Below, one piece after another: positions 34,292 to 43,955 of a DNA stretch of 64,000 nt. Location: the NCBI RefSeq assembly GCF_001602525.1, contig NZ_LSYT01000001.1, positions 806,001 to 870,000 on the forward strand, given 5' to 3'. The translations under genes and the position numbers were made by a program. Below the pieces are notes generated by a model. The model had not been told where the DNA came from, made no database searches, and worked only from the letters and a program-made list of their open reading frames with translations. Each line of letters begins with the position of its first letter. Positions within the stretch are counted from its first letter, which is position 1. The stretch comes from Flavobacterium chilense (lineage in GTDB: Bacteria > Bacteroidota > Bacteroidia > Flavobacteriales > Flavobacteriaceae).

Positions 34292-36043
34292 TTAAACTAA
34301 ACTTAACATCAAATTAAATAGAATCGTTGTGCCTTTACCTTCCTTACTTAACACGCTTATTTCGCCTCCAAATAATTCAACAATTTCTTTACATAAATTA
34401 AGCCCTAAGCCTACTCCAAGATCATTTACCTTTCCTGAAACGGTTCCCTGATAGTAAAGCTCAAATATGTTTTTTAAATCATTTTCTGAAATACCAACTC
34501 CATTGTCTTTGATTTCGACTTTTAAATTGATCTTTTTATTAGCAGCTTTTTCTGAATCAATTTTAATCAATATCAGTCCGTTGTTTGTAAACTTATTGGC
34601 ATTACCAATAATGTTATAAAAAAGCTGATGTATTTTTGCCGCATCAGAATAAACTTCAAAATCAGAAATCAAATTAGAATTAACTTCTATTTTATTTCCT
34701 TTGCTTTCTACCAATGAAGTCATCGAGTAAATGATCTGATTGATTTCTTCTTTTAAATGAAATTGTTTGCTATTTAATCTTGGTGCATAATTCTCCTCTT
34801 TAGAATATTCTAAAATTTGATTGGCCAAAAGAAGCAGTGAATTTGTTGTAAACTGAATCGATTTAAATGTTTCTTTTATTTCAGGATCTTTTATAGAAGA
34901 ACTTATCATTTTGCTGTAAATAGTAATGATGCTGAGAGGTGATCTGATTTCATGACTGATCATTCCCATAATTCTGTTTTTAAAATTGAGGCTTTCTCTA
35001 ATTTTGATCTGAGCGATTGTTAACCTGTTTTCATACTGAAAAGCCATTCTGGTAAAGCTAAAAAGTATGATCGATATCACGAACATCAACAGTATCAAAA
35101 TAGCAATAGTATAACTTCTGACTATTTTATTGGAGTTGTATTGATTTTGTAACTGCTTTTGGGTATTGTCCTGAAGCGTATTTAAGGATTTGTTGTAATT
35201 AGGCATTATCTCTGCTTCTAAATCCAGTAACTTGTTGTTAAGCTCTGTTAATTTAGAATCCTGATCTCTTAAACTTGCAAACGACTTTTTTAAATGCTGA
35301 AATTGATTTTCGTAGTATTTATTGGTTGTGTTAAACAAATTATTAAACTGTTCTTCGATACTTCCGGTTACTACTTTGTTATTGTATTTCATTGTAACCG
35401 TTATGTTCAGTTGCTCTTTCTGTACATTCATTTTTCCTGCCAAAGCATCACCAAGCCTGGAGAACAATCCTTTTCTTGATACACTGTCAACTTTTATATA
35501 CGAGTCTGTTTTGATGCTGTCTAAAATTTTCTTGTATTCAAATTTATTCAGCTTAAATGGTTTTGATGCGTTGTTTTTATCCGGATTGGTCTGCATTTCG
35601 ATAATAGAATCGATATCTGATTTTAAAGTCTCAATGGTATGTTCTGACTGATTCTTTTCTTTTAGAATCTTCATAAACTCCTTGTTACTTTTAGTAATCA
35701 CACCCAGACTATCAATTAAACGACTGATCTCGTTTAATGAAGTGGTATAATCATTAAAAGATGCTTCATCTTTATTTTTGATATAGGTGCTAAAACTCTT
35801 TTGAGAATCAACAAATGAATTATTTATCCTTCCGGTAAAATGGGAAACCTGATTTATAGAATTCATAGAATCTAAAGCTTTGGACATCTCAGATTCATTA
35901 GAAGATTCATTGTACCAGATGATTACAACTACTAATTGCAAAAAAATAACACATGCTATTAAAGTGTAGTGAATTATTTTTCTGTGTTTGAATTTTAGTT
36001 TCAGGAAACTAAACGTATTATTCAATAAATGTTTTCTAATCAA
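34292..36043 (-). CDS. Membrane-bound sensor histidine kinase
   Basis: A 583-residue kinase with membrane helices at about 24-44 and 310-332, bracketing a ~265-residue helical sensor region outside the cytoplasm. The HisKA motif is MGMISHEIRSPLSIITIY, the N box FYNIIGNANKFTNNG, and the ATP-lid region has IKDNGVGISENDLKNIFELY and GLGLNLCKEIVELFGG. It is encoded upstream of the NarL-type regulator, its probable partner. The sensor region has no recognised fold; it is rich in charged coiled-coil-like helices. An inverted repeat lies ~85 bases upstream. Confidence 0.92.
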   Translation of the reverse strand: MIRKHLLNNTFSFLKLKFKHRKIIHYTLIACVIFLQLVVVIIWYNESSNESEMSKALDSMNSINQVSHFTGRINNSFVDSQKSFSTYIKNKDEASFNDYTTSLNEISRLIDSLGVITKSNKEFMKILKEKNQSEHTIETLKSDIDSIIEMQTNPDKNNASKPFKLNKFEYKKILDSIKTDSYIKVDSVSRKGLFSRLGDALAGKMNVQKEQLNITVTMKYNNKVVTGSIEEQFNNLFNTTNKYYENQFQHLKKSFASLRDQDSKLTELNNKLLDLEAEIMPNYNKSLNTLQDNTQKQLQNQYNSNKIVRSYTIAILILLMFVISIILFSFTRMAFQYENRLTIAQIKIRESLNFKNRIMGMISHEIRSPLSIITIYSKMISSSIKDPEIKETFKSIQFTTNSLLLLANQILEYSKEENYAPRLNSKQFHLKEEINQIIYSMTSLVESKGNKIEVNSNLISDFEVYSDAAKIHQLFYNIIGNANKFTNNGLILIKIDSEKAANKKINLKVEIKDNGVGISENDLKNIFELYYQGTVSGKVNDLGVGLGLNLCKEIVELFGGEISVLSKEGKGTTILFNLMLSLV

Positions 36044-36126
36044 AATTTATATTTTTAAATGATAAAAAATAATGAGTATAGAACAAAATCAATAACTCAA
36101 ATAATTATTTTTAATTAGGTATCAGA

Positions 36127-36149
36127 AGTACCATCATGAATGATGTACT
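36127..36149. promoter_or_regulatory. Inverted repeat upstream of the membrane kinase gene
   Basis: The arms AGTACCATCAT and ATGATGTACT pair with one extra C in the left arm. Its place about 85 bases before the kinase start suits an operator or leader hairpin. Confidence 0.45.
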
Positions 36150-36473
36150 ACATTTTGGGTAAATATTTTTTTTAGATTTTAATTAGGGTATTACTAATCA
36201 AAATCAATCGACGCTAATCTTTTTTTATTGTGCAAGAAAACATAGTCTGTTTTGCATAATAATCAAGTAAAGTTCCTGCAAATTAGCATGAACTATAACG
36301 ACAACAAATATTTAAAAGAGATTTGGGGTGATCCTTTTAATTGATTAAATATGCTTAAACAATGTACATATTTTAATTTGTTTTTGGAATATAAATATGC
36401 TTTTATTTTTTTTAATGAGTTGCAAAAGTAGCAGGCTCTAAGTTAATATCATGTAGAACATTCTAAAACTATA

Positions 36474-36491
36474 TGTAGAACTTATTCTACA
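36474..36491. promoter_or_regulatory. Palindrome TGTAGAA-N4-TTCTACA, copy 2
   Basis: A perfect 18-bp palindrome with spacer CTTA; the arms are identical to the element at 33409-33426. A degenerate neighbour (TGTAGAACATTCTAAA) lies about 22 bases to the left, giving a possible pair of sites. Confidence 0.55.
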
Positions 36492-36589
36492 AATTAAATA
36501 CTTTTTTTTGAATTAAAATCTCCAGAATACAACATTAACCAAATCGTCAAAATAAACAATCTGATTTATAAAACCGTCGGATCCTTAAG

Positions 36590-39500
36590 TTACTCTAAAG
36601 ATCCAACGTTTCCGGTTCTCGTTAATACTCCCCAACTCTGACTTTCTCCTTTAATCGCTCTTTTAATCGCTCTGAATAAAATAACATACATTAATTGTCG
36701 GTACACAAATCGTTGCGGAATAAGCCAGATTAATTTGCTTAACCTTTCTTTTTCAAAAATAAAAGCAATCACACTCACCAGCATATCAACCAACATAAAA
36801 ACGAGGTAATAAATACCAATTTTATGTAAACTATCGGTATCATTATGATTCCAGATTAAACTTAGAATCAAAATTAAATCTGCCAATGGGGCAAAAATAG
36901 GAAGCACAATCTGAAAGATTAATACATTAGGCAGCGAAACCATTCCGAGACCTTTGTACTTTGGATTAAAACAAGCATCACGATTTTTCCAGAATGCCTG
37001 CATGATACCATAACTCCAACGGAAACGCTGTTTCATAAACTCATTCAAAGTTTCCGGTGCTTCGGTTACTGCAACAGCTTCTACACAATTTACAATTCGA
37101 TAATTGTTTCGTAAAATCCTGATTGTTAAATCACAATCTTCTGCAAGTGTATCTGTGGTAAAACCTCCGGCTTTTTCAATTGCTTCTTTTCTAAACGCGC
37201 CAATGGCTCCCGGTACAACCGTGATTCCGTTAATTAAGTCAAAAGCTCTTCTGTCAAAATTTTGTGCAGTTGTATATTCAATACTTTGCCATTTGGCGAG
37301 CATGGTATTTTCGTTTCCTACTTTAACATTTCCGGCAACAGCTCCTACTTGTTCGTTGTTTTTAAATTGTAATGTAAAACACTTCATTAATTGCGAAAGT
37401 GCATCGGTTTTAAGCTGAGTATCTGCATCAATACAAACAACATAATCACTTTGGGTAATTGCAATTCCGTGATTAAGCGCCGATGCTTTACCTCCATTTA
37501 TTTTGGTATGTACTTTTACTACATCATGATTTTTAAATGCGGTATCGACCTGACTGAATGTAGTGTCTTTCGAGCCATCATCAACAAAAATAATATCAAA
37601 ATTAGGATAATCCTGTCTCAACAAATTATGAATCGTTTTAACGGCATTCACTTCTTCATTGTAAGCCGGCACGATAATGCTCACTTTGGGGTGATTTTCG
37701 TTTATTTCGTTATAATTTAATGGATATTTATAGTCTTTCCATTTCTTCAAAAATGCCATAATTGCCATTAATAAAATCCTGAAGAACCCAAGTAAAATGG
37801 CAATCCAGAATACGGCTGTGATAAAATGGCCGAACCAGTATCCCAGATCAAAAATAATATTGTCAATCGTCATCATATTACCTTTTGCCTTGGGCATAAT
37901 CTCGTTTTTAGTTTTACCTAATAACTTCGAAACGGTGGTAAACTGAATTCCTTTGTCTTTAAAATATTTTATAATTCGTGGCAAGGCTTCCACAGTCGAT
38001 TCTCTGTTTCCTCCGGCATCATGAAGCAATATAATTCCTTTGGTTGGATCAGCTTCATATTCTCTGACTACTCTTGCATAAACACTATCTGCCGAAACGC
38101 CTTTTTCCCAATCATTAGGGTCAATACTTTCTCCAACAGTATAATAATTTTGGGCTTTACTTAAGGCAACAGGTCTAAGCTCTGCCTCTGTTGTGGGTTC
38201 AGCATCTGCATTATAAGGTGCTCTGAAAAGAACTGTGCTTCGTCCTGTAACAGCTTCTATAAGTAGACGCGTTGTTTCCATTTCTGCCGAAGCTCTTTCT
38301 TTACTTACCAAAGCAATGTTTGGATGTGTGAATGTATGGTTACCAATTTCGTGTCCTTCTTCATAAATTCGCTGTAAAAGCGGAATATTATTTTCTCCCT
38401 GAAGTCCTACCACAAAAAATGTTGCGGGTACTTTTTCCTGTTTCAGAATATCTAAAATTTGTGGTGTATAAGTTGGATCCGGACCATCATCAAACGTTAG
38501 GATTACTTGCTTGTGCACGTTTCCAAACTTACTGATGACATATTTTGTAGGCAATTCTAAATATTTTTCTTCAGTGATAATAGATTCATTTGGATCTGTC
38601 TGAAGTTTAATTTTTCCGGGCTGCGGATCTGTAAGCACGTTCAGGATTTCTCCTTCACCAATATAATCCGGTGTAGAAAAAATCATGTGTACTTTTTCTA
38701 AAGTGCTAAAATCAAAAGCTGTTTTGGCAACGCTTTTGTTTGTTAAACTTCTATTGTAAAAATGCCATAACCTGCCATCTTCGCTGCCTAATCTCCACAA
38801 TGCTGTTCCGGCAGTTCCGTACTCATCTGCAAAACGAATGGTGTTGAAATTGGTAGCGGCATCTGCAAAATAAACCTGATGTTTCTTGCCTGCTCCGTCA
38901 GTATAATTAAAGGAATTGTTATAGCTGTTATCATTAAAAATAATGTTTGCCCCATATTGTTTTGCCAGCGATAAAGCTTCATCATAAGTTACGGTAACGG
39001 CTTCTTTGTTTTCTTCCCAATCATAACCATAACCGGCAAAACAGAGAATAATTTTATTTGACGGAATTTCTTTTGCAACCTGATCCAGAATTCGCTCTAT
39101 CCATTTCTGACTACTAATAGCACCGGGAACACTTCCGCTGTAATGCTCATCATACGCCATCAAAAACATATAATCATTGTATTTTGACAATGCTTTTATA
39201 TTAAAATCTTCGTCATTTGCCATGATATCCTGCGTAACGAGAAATCCCATTGCATGCAGTTTTTCATAAAGTTCTTTTTGAAAAGCAATAATAGGTTCGT
39301 CACCGGTTTCTTTAAATTCTTCAAAATCAATATTAATTCCCTGAAGTTTATATTTTTTCAGGTTCTTTATAATATCATTAATTAGTCTTTCTTTTTTTAC
39401 ATCATCATGTAATATGCGATGAATCATATCGCCATCAAACTCACCTTCTCCTTTAGATTCGTTAATATTATTGATAAGCGGAACAATTTTAATTCCTGCT

Positions 39501-39979
39501 TTTTTCATGATCTTCAACGCTGCAGTATCAATTTCTGTGCGCAGCAAATCTGTTTTTGGGTCAATAAAAAACCATTCCGGAATGACCATATTGAGTTTGC
39601 CAATATTTTTTTGGAGTGAAAATAAACTTTGCGGATCCCAATCTACATAAAAAGCAGCACGAATTTCAGGAAAATCAATTCCCTGATTCTGCTTTTTAAG
39701 GTTTTCCATCTTTGACTTTGATCGCAAAAAACTGGTAAAACCTTTGTATTTTTTAAGCTCTTTGGTAGTAAGTTCAGCCGGAGTGCTTGGATTAACCAAT
39801 TTTTGAGCAAAAGTATCATTTCCTAATATAGGCAATGGAGGTTTTAACCCGCGATGCAGTGTAATAATAAAAACAGGAATCAACATCAGAATGAGAAAAA
39901 TAATCAATCTGGTTGACCATTGAAAGGTTCTCCAACGTAGTTTGGTTTCAGTCTGAAAGACTTGTTTTTTATGATCCAT
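36590..39979 (-). CDS. GH18-polysaccharide deacetylase-GT2 fusion enzyme
   Basis: A 1129-residue membrane protein combining three enzyme domains. After a membrane helix (about 24-44) comes a GH18-type glycosidase-like domain (about 95-420) with the motif GINIDFEEF holding the catalytic-type Glu. Next is a NodB polysaccharide deacetylase (about 485-690) with TFDDGPDPTYTP, GNHTFTHPN, FRAPYNA and LLHDAGG. Last, after more membrane helices, is a processive family 2 glycosyltransferase (about 765-1000) with SIIVPAYNEE, DDGSKDTT, DADTQ, EDCDLTIRI and QRFRWSYG. The set resembles PgaB plus PgaC of poly-N-acetylglucosamine synthesis in one chain, so it may make and trim a surface or matrix polysaccharide. 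Start chosen at 39979 (MDHKKQ), which gives a basic N-tail before the first helix. It is divergent from mprF. Confidence 0.88.
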   Translation of the reverse strand: MDHKKQVFQTETKLRWRTFQWSTRLIIFLILMLIPVFIITLHRGLKPPLPILGNDTFAQKLVNPSTPAELTTKELKKYKGFTSFLRSKSKMENLKKQNQGIDFPEIRAAFYVDWDPQSLFSLQKNIGKLNMVIPEWFFIDPKTDLLRTEIDTAALKIMKKAGIKIVPLINNINESKGEGEFDGDMIHRILHDDVKKERLINDIIKNLKKYKLQGINIDFEEFKETGDEPIIAFQKELYEKLHAMGFLVTQDIMANDEDFNIKALSKYNDYMFLMAYDEHYSGSVPGAISSQKWIERILDQVAKEIPSNKIILCFAGYGYDWEENKEAVTVTYDEALSLAKQYGANIIFNDNSYNNSFNYTDGAGKKHQVYFADAATNFNTIRFADEYGTAGTALWRLGSEDGRLWHFYNRSLTNKSVAKTAFDFSTLEKVHMIFSTPDYIGEGEILNVLTDPQPGKIKLQTDPNESIITEEKYLELPTKYVISKFGNVHKQVILTFDDGPDPTYTPQILDILKQEKVPATFFVVGLQGENNIPLLQRIYEEGHEIGNHTFTHPNIALVSKERASAEMETTRLLIEAVTGRSTVLFRAPYNADAEPTTEAELRPVALSKAQNYYTVGESIDPNDWEKGVSADSVYARVVREYEADPTKGIILLHDAGGNRESTVEALPRIIKYFKDKGIQFTTVSKLLGKTKNEIMPKAKGNMMTIDNIIFDLGYWFGHFITAVFWIAILLGFFRILLMAIMAFLKKWKDYKYPLNYNEINENHPKVSIIVPAYNEEVNAVKTIHNLLRQDYPNFDIIFVDDGSKDTTFSQVDTAFKNHDVVKVHTKINGGKASALNHGIAITQSDYVVCIDADTQLKTDALSQLMKCFTLQFKNNEQVGAVAGNVKVGNENTMLAKWQSIEYTTAQNFDRRAFDLINGITVVPGAIGAFRKEAIEKAGGFTTDTLAEDCDLTIRILRNNYRIVNCVEAVAVTEAPETLNEFMKQRFRWSYGIMQAFWKNRDACFNPKYKGLGMVSLPNVLIFQIVLPIFAPLADLILILSLIWNHNDTDSLHKIGIYYLVFMLVDMLVSVIAFIFEKERLSKLIWLIPQRFVYRQLMYVILFRAIKRAIKGESQSWGVLTRTGNVGSLE

Positions 39980-40198
39980 ATTTTTTATTACAATTGATGC
40001 ATAAATGTACATTATTTTTTGATTCTATTTATATCTTAACAAATCGAATTTAAGTTTTTATCTTACAAAAAATAAGCTTATTTTTAACTGGTGTTTCTCT
40101 TTACAGATTTGTTTTCTGCCTGAACAATTATCTGATTTTAAAAGAGAAAACTTGTCTTAAAAATGAAATAACAACCGGTTTTTATCACAAAGTAAATA

Positions 40199-42835
40199 AT
40201 GGCTATTCTTATGAAAGAGATAAAAAACACTACTGCTTATTTTAGCGCACTCCTAAAAAAAATCGCTGCTTTTTTCTCTAAAAACAGCAAATTAATGGGG
40301 CAAATCGTTCTGACTTTAATTTTCTTTCTGATTGGCTTTTGGTTTATTAAAGAGGAACAAAGCGAACTGTATCAGATTAAAAACAGCATTACTGAGGCAA
40401 AACCTCTATGGATATTGATTGCTTTACTCGTAACAGTTCTATATATTTTTTTACAGGGATTAATGTACGTTGTTTCATTTTCTGCTATTGGTGCCAAAAT
40501 AACCTGGAAAGATGCCAATACATTATTTTTAAAACGAAATTTCATCAGTGTTTTTATTCCCGCCGGCGGCATTACTTCTCTTTTCTTTTTTACAGATGTT
40601 TTATTAAAAAAAGGAATCACTAAAACAGAAGTTCATCTTGCCTCAGCCATTTACGGATTCGTTGGCATTGTATCTGTTATACTTTTTGCGATACCGTTAT
40701 TTTTGTTTTCTTTATTAAAAGGAAGCATTGGTTATCATGAATGGCTTGTTCTTGCATTGGTAATTGTTATTTTACCACTATTGGTGGTTTTGTTTAATTC
40801 TATAATTCAAAAAGGAAATTTCTACAAGCTGTTGCTAAAAAGCTTTCCTAAAATAGAACCTTTTCTGATTGATTTGCATGAGCATAAAATAAACCGGATT
40901 AAGTTTTTTAAAATAATCCTGTGCTCCTTATTGATCGATGCCGTTGGTATTGCACATGTTTATATTGCCATGAAAGCGCTGCAATTTGAACCTTCACTTT
41001 TTTCGGCAGCAATGGCTTATGTAGTTGCTGTAATCTTTTTGATTATTTCTCCATTTTTACGAGGTTTAGGCGCTGTTGAAGTATCGATGAGTTATGTTTT
41101 AATACAATACGGTTTTAATAATATGGAAGCCGTTGCCATTACTCTTTTTTATCGGGTTTTCGAATTCTGGCTTCCTCTGTTTGCGGGGATTGTTTTGTTT
41201 TTGTCCAAAATTCATAAATTTCTTTTACGGGTTGTTCCGGCTTTGTTACTGCTCACGCTTGGAATTATCAATATTATATCTGTGCTGACTCCCGCTATTA
41301 ACAGCCGACTTATAGCGCTTAAAAATTTTCTGCCAATAGAAGCTATTCATACCTCAAATTATCTGGTATTGGCAAGTGGTTTGTTTTCATTAGTTACTGC
41401 TGCTTTTATGCTTAAAGGGCTTCGTGCAGCCTGGTGGTTTGCACTATCTTTATCTGTACTTTCCCTGATTGGAAATCTTACTAAAGCCATTGACTTTGAA
41501 GAATCTACTATCGCATTTCTGGTTATTGTTGTTTTAATCGCTACAAGAAAGGAATATTATGTAAAAACAAACCCCAGACTTGGTCTTATAGGTTTGCAAA
41601 CTTCACTGCTAAGTATTCTGGCTGTTTTAATCTATGGTATTTTAGGTTTTTACTTTTTTGATAAAAAACACTTTAATATTGATTTCAGTTTAATTGAATC
41701 TGTTCGGTATACGCTTCAGAATTATTTTCTTTTTGGAAGTGATAATCTGCATCCAACAGGAACTTTTGCGATGCATTTTTTATTTTCACTTAAAATTAGC
41801 GGCTTTGTTTCGTTTGCTTTTTTAATTTATACTCTGGTAAAACCTTCTATATTAAAAAATACGGTTACGACAGAAGAAAAAGAAATTGCTGACGGGCTTT
41901 TAAAACAATACGGAAACTCCAGCCTGGATTATTTTAAAACGTATTTTGACAAATCGATCTTTATTTCTAAAAGTAAAAATGCTTTTATTTCGTATCGTTT
42001 ATCCGGAAATTTTGCAGTTGTATTAGAAAATCCTGTTGCAGGAAGTTATGAAGAAAGCAGGCTTTGTATTATTGAATTTGATCAATTTTGCTATGATTTT
42101 GGATTAAGAAGTATTTATTACCGAATACCTGAAAAAAACTTAAAAACCTATACTGAACTCGGTAAGAAATACTTTTTTCTGGGACAGGCAGCAATTGTTG
42201 ATTTACAGGAATTTAGTCTTGAAGGACAAAGCAGAAAATCACTTCGAAATTCATTAAAAAAAATTACAGATCTTGGCTTACAGGCTACGATAAATGAACC
42301 TCCCGTAAAAGATGGTTTGCTGCAGCAAATTAAAGCTGTGAGCGATCAGTGGCTTCTGGAAACGTCAAGAAAAGAAATGCTGTTTTCTCAGGGGATTTTT
42401 TTGTGGGAAGAACTTAAAAACCAAACCATTATTACAGTCGAAAATAACGAAGGTAAAATTCTCGCGTTTCTAAACATTATTCCGGATTACAGAAAAAATG
42501 AAGGTACTTATGATTTAATCCGAAAAACAGATGATGCCCCAAATGGGATTATCGATTTTATGATGGTAGCACTTTTTAATTATCTGAAGTCAAAAAATAC
42601 TACTCATGTCGATCTTGGACTTGCTCCGATGAGCGGTATTGAAAACCCTCAAACTATTCAGGAAAAATCGATGAAATATGCTTACGAAAAAGTACGATCG
42701 TTTTCACATTACAAAGGTCTTCGGGATTTCAAGAACAAATTTTCTCCTTCGTGGCACAATCAATACATTGTTTTCAATGATGATTATGATTTGATTCAGA
42801 TTCCGCGAATTTTATCCAAAGTGATAAAACCTTAA
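40199..42835 (+). CDS. mprF: Phosphatidylglycerol lysyltransferase/flippase MprF-like
   Basis: An 878-residue bifunctional membrane protein. The N-terminal ~540 residues contain about 12-14 membrane helices of the UPF0104/flippase type (ISPFLRGLGAVEVSMSYVL is characteristic). The C-terminal ~300 residues are the cytoplasmic synthetase domain (DUF2156; ARKSLRNSLKK-like and HVDLGLAPMSGIEN segments), which transfers an amino acid from aminoacyl-tRNA to phosphatidylglycerol. This changes surface charge and gives resistance to cationic peptides. Which amino acid is used cannot be told. It is divergent from the polysaccharide fusion gene, so both may respond to envelope conditions. ATG at 40199 or an internal ATG at residue 5 are possible starts. 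Confidence 0.88.
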   Translation: MAILMKEIKNTTAYFSALLKKIAAFFSKNSKLMGQIVLTLIFFLIGFWFIKEEQSELYQIKNSITEAKPLWILIALLVTVLYIFLQGLMYVVSFSAIGAKITWKDANTLFLKRNFISVFIPAGGITSLFFFTDVLLKKGITKTEVHLASAIYGFVGIVSVILFAIPLFLFSLLKGSIGYHEWLVLALVIVILPLLVVLFNSIIQKGNFYKLLLKSFPKIEPFLIDLHEHKINRIKFFKIILCSLLIDAVGIAHVYIAMKALQFEPSLFSAAMAYVVAVIFLIISPFLRGLGAVEVSMSYVLIQYGFNNMEAVAITLFYRVFEFWLPLFAGIVLFLSKIHKFLLRVVPALLLLTLGIINIISVLTPAINSRLIALKNFLPIEAIHTSNYLVLASGLFSLVTAAFMLKGLRAAWWFALSLSVLSLIGNLTKAIDFEESTIAFLVIVVLIATRKEYYVKTNPRLGLIGLQTSLLSILAVLIYGILGFYFFDKKHFNIDFSLIESVRYTLQNYFLFGSDNLHPTGTFAMHFLFSLKISGFVSFAFLIYTLVKPSILKNTVTTEEKEIADGLLKQYGNSSLDYFKTYFDKSIFISKSKNAFISYRLSGNFAVVLENPVAGSYEESRLCIIEFDQFCYDFGLRSIYYRIPEKNLKTYTELGKKYFFLGQAAIVDLQEFSLEGQSRKSLRNSLKKITDLGLQATINEPPVKDGLLQQIKAVSDQWLLETSRKEMLFSQGIFLWEELKNQTIITVENNEGKILAFLNIIPDYRKNEGTYDLIRKTDDAPNGIIDFMMVALFNYLKSKNTTHVDLGLAPMSGIENPQTIQEKSMKYAYEKVRSFSHYKGLRDFKNKFSPSWHNQYIVFNDDYDLIQIPRILSKVIKP

Positions 42836-42968
42836 ATACAAGGAATGTCACAGATTAAAGGATTATATTAATTTCTCATGCAAATCCGGCAAATTTAAAA
42901 TTCGTGAATTCGTGGCTTATTTACGATAGATTGCTAATTCCTCTCAAATCGTAAAATCCTGATAAAAA
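42836..42968. repeat. Possible interspersed intergenic repeat between convergent genes
   Basis: The sequence contains CACAGATTAAAGGATT and AATTCGTGAATTCGTGGC, phrases I recall as frequent in intergenic repeats of Flavobacterium genomes. There is no reading frame. The identification rests on memory of such phrases and was not checked by search. Confidence 0.35.
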
Positions 42969-43748
42969 TTATTGCTCAGGAAGCAAATCATCCAAATCAG
43001 ATAATTTATAGAATTTAAGATCGTTAATTTTCATGTATTTACAAATAAACTCCAGGGTTTCAATTTTTACCTGATAGTTTTCTGTAACATCTTTTACCGG
43101 TTTATGACCGCATAAAAGCAGGATTTTATTGTGTTTTTTGGCATAATCCATTAGCTCCAAAACATAAGGAATACTAAAATGAATGTGACTGTTATCAATA
43201 TCAAAAGCAAAAACAATTTTTGAGTTATTAAAATAGCTGTCTTGTTTTTCAGGAACTTCACCGCCAAAAGCCCTGCCTCTTATAATTTTAAATTTAGGCG
43301 ATAATGCTTTATCCAATGCATCAGACCTTTCTCCATAAGGATATGCAAAGGTGGTCACTTTAAAAGATTTCTTTTTCATAGAAACAATCATAGGATCTAT
43401 TTCCTGTTTCATGTATGCGTCAATTCCATGTTTTTTGACAAATTTAACCGCATTGTAATGATGGTAGCCATGTCCTGCAATTTCATGACCTTCTTTTTGC
43501 ATTTCAAGCAGTTTCTTGATTTGTGGCGCTCCTATCGAATCTATTCGACAAACATTAAAAGTAGCTTTCCATCCGTATTTTTTCAAAGCCTGATCTGCTT
43601 CAAACCATTCATCGACATACGCATCATCAAAAGATAAAATAACTCCGGCTTTATAAGGTTTTGGCTCTGGCTTCTGTTTTTTAGTATCGCAGGAAAAAAG
43701 GGTTAAGAACATTAAAAACAACATTGTTTTGACTAAAAGTATCTTCAT
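42969..43748 (-). CDS. Polysaccharide deacetylase lipoprotein
   Basis: A 259-residue predicted lipoprotein (lipobox TLFSC, Cys20) with a NodB-type deacetylase domain. Seen are LSFDDAYVDEW at the first metal-binding region and GHEIAGHGYHHYNAV giving the His pair, then TFAYPYGERS and LLCGHKPV near the end. It would remove acetyl groups from a surface polysaccharide or peptidoglycan fragment. I start at ATG 43748, where the hydrophobic leader begins cleanly; an upstream ATG adds three residues. It lies convergently to mprF and near the fusion enzyme that also contains a deacetylase, so the substrates may be related. Confidence 0.88.
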   Translation of the reverse strand: MKILLVKTMLFLMFLTLFSCDTKKQKPEPKPYKAGVILSFDDAYVDEWFEADQALKKYGWKATFNVCRIDSIGAPQIKKLLEMQKEGHEIAGHGYHHYNAVKFVKKHGIDAYMKQEIDPMIVSMKKKSFKVTTFAYPYGERSDALDKALSPKFKIIRGRAFGGEVPEKQDSYFNNSKIVFAFDIDNSHIHFSIPYVLELMDYAKKHNKILLLCGHKPVKDVTENYQVKIETLEFICKYMKINDLKFYKLSDLDDLLPEQ

Positions 43749-43955
43749 AAAGTGCAATAGTTATTTAAAAATGAAATTTCAGGATGTATTTGATTCAGCT
43801 AATTTAACGTATAATCGTATTTCAAATATAAACTTTTTTCGAAATCTTTTACTTACGCTCCATATAATTAATATCCCCTAACATTCATTCTCTTTTTTTT
43901 GTGATCGGAAATACTTTTAATTACTTTTATACCAATAATTCCATCATCATTCCTA

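Larger units (their letters stand above)
36044..36589. other. Intergenic region upstream of the kinase, no gene seen
   Basis: About 545 AT-rich bases. It contains an imperfect palindrome at 36127-36149 (arms AGTACCATCAT and ATGATGTACT) ~85 bases upstream of the kinase start, and a second TGTAGAA-N4-TTCTACA palindrome at 36474-36491, with a related half element at about 36452-36466. No plausible small protein was found. Confidence 0.6.
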
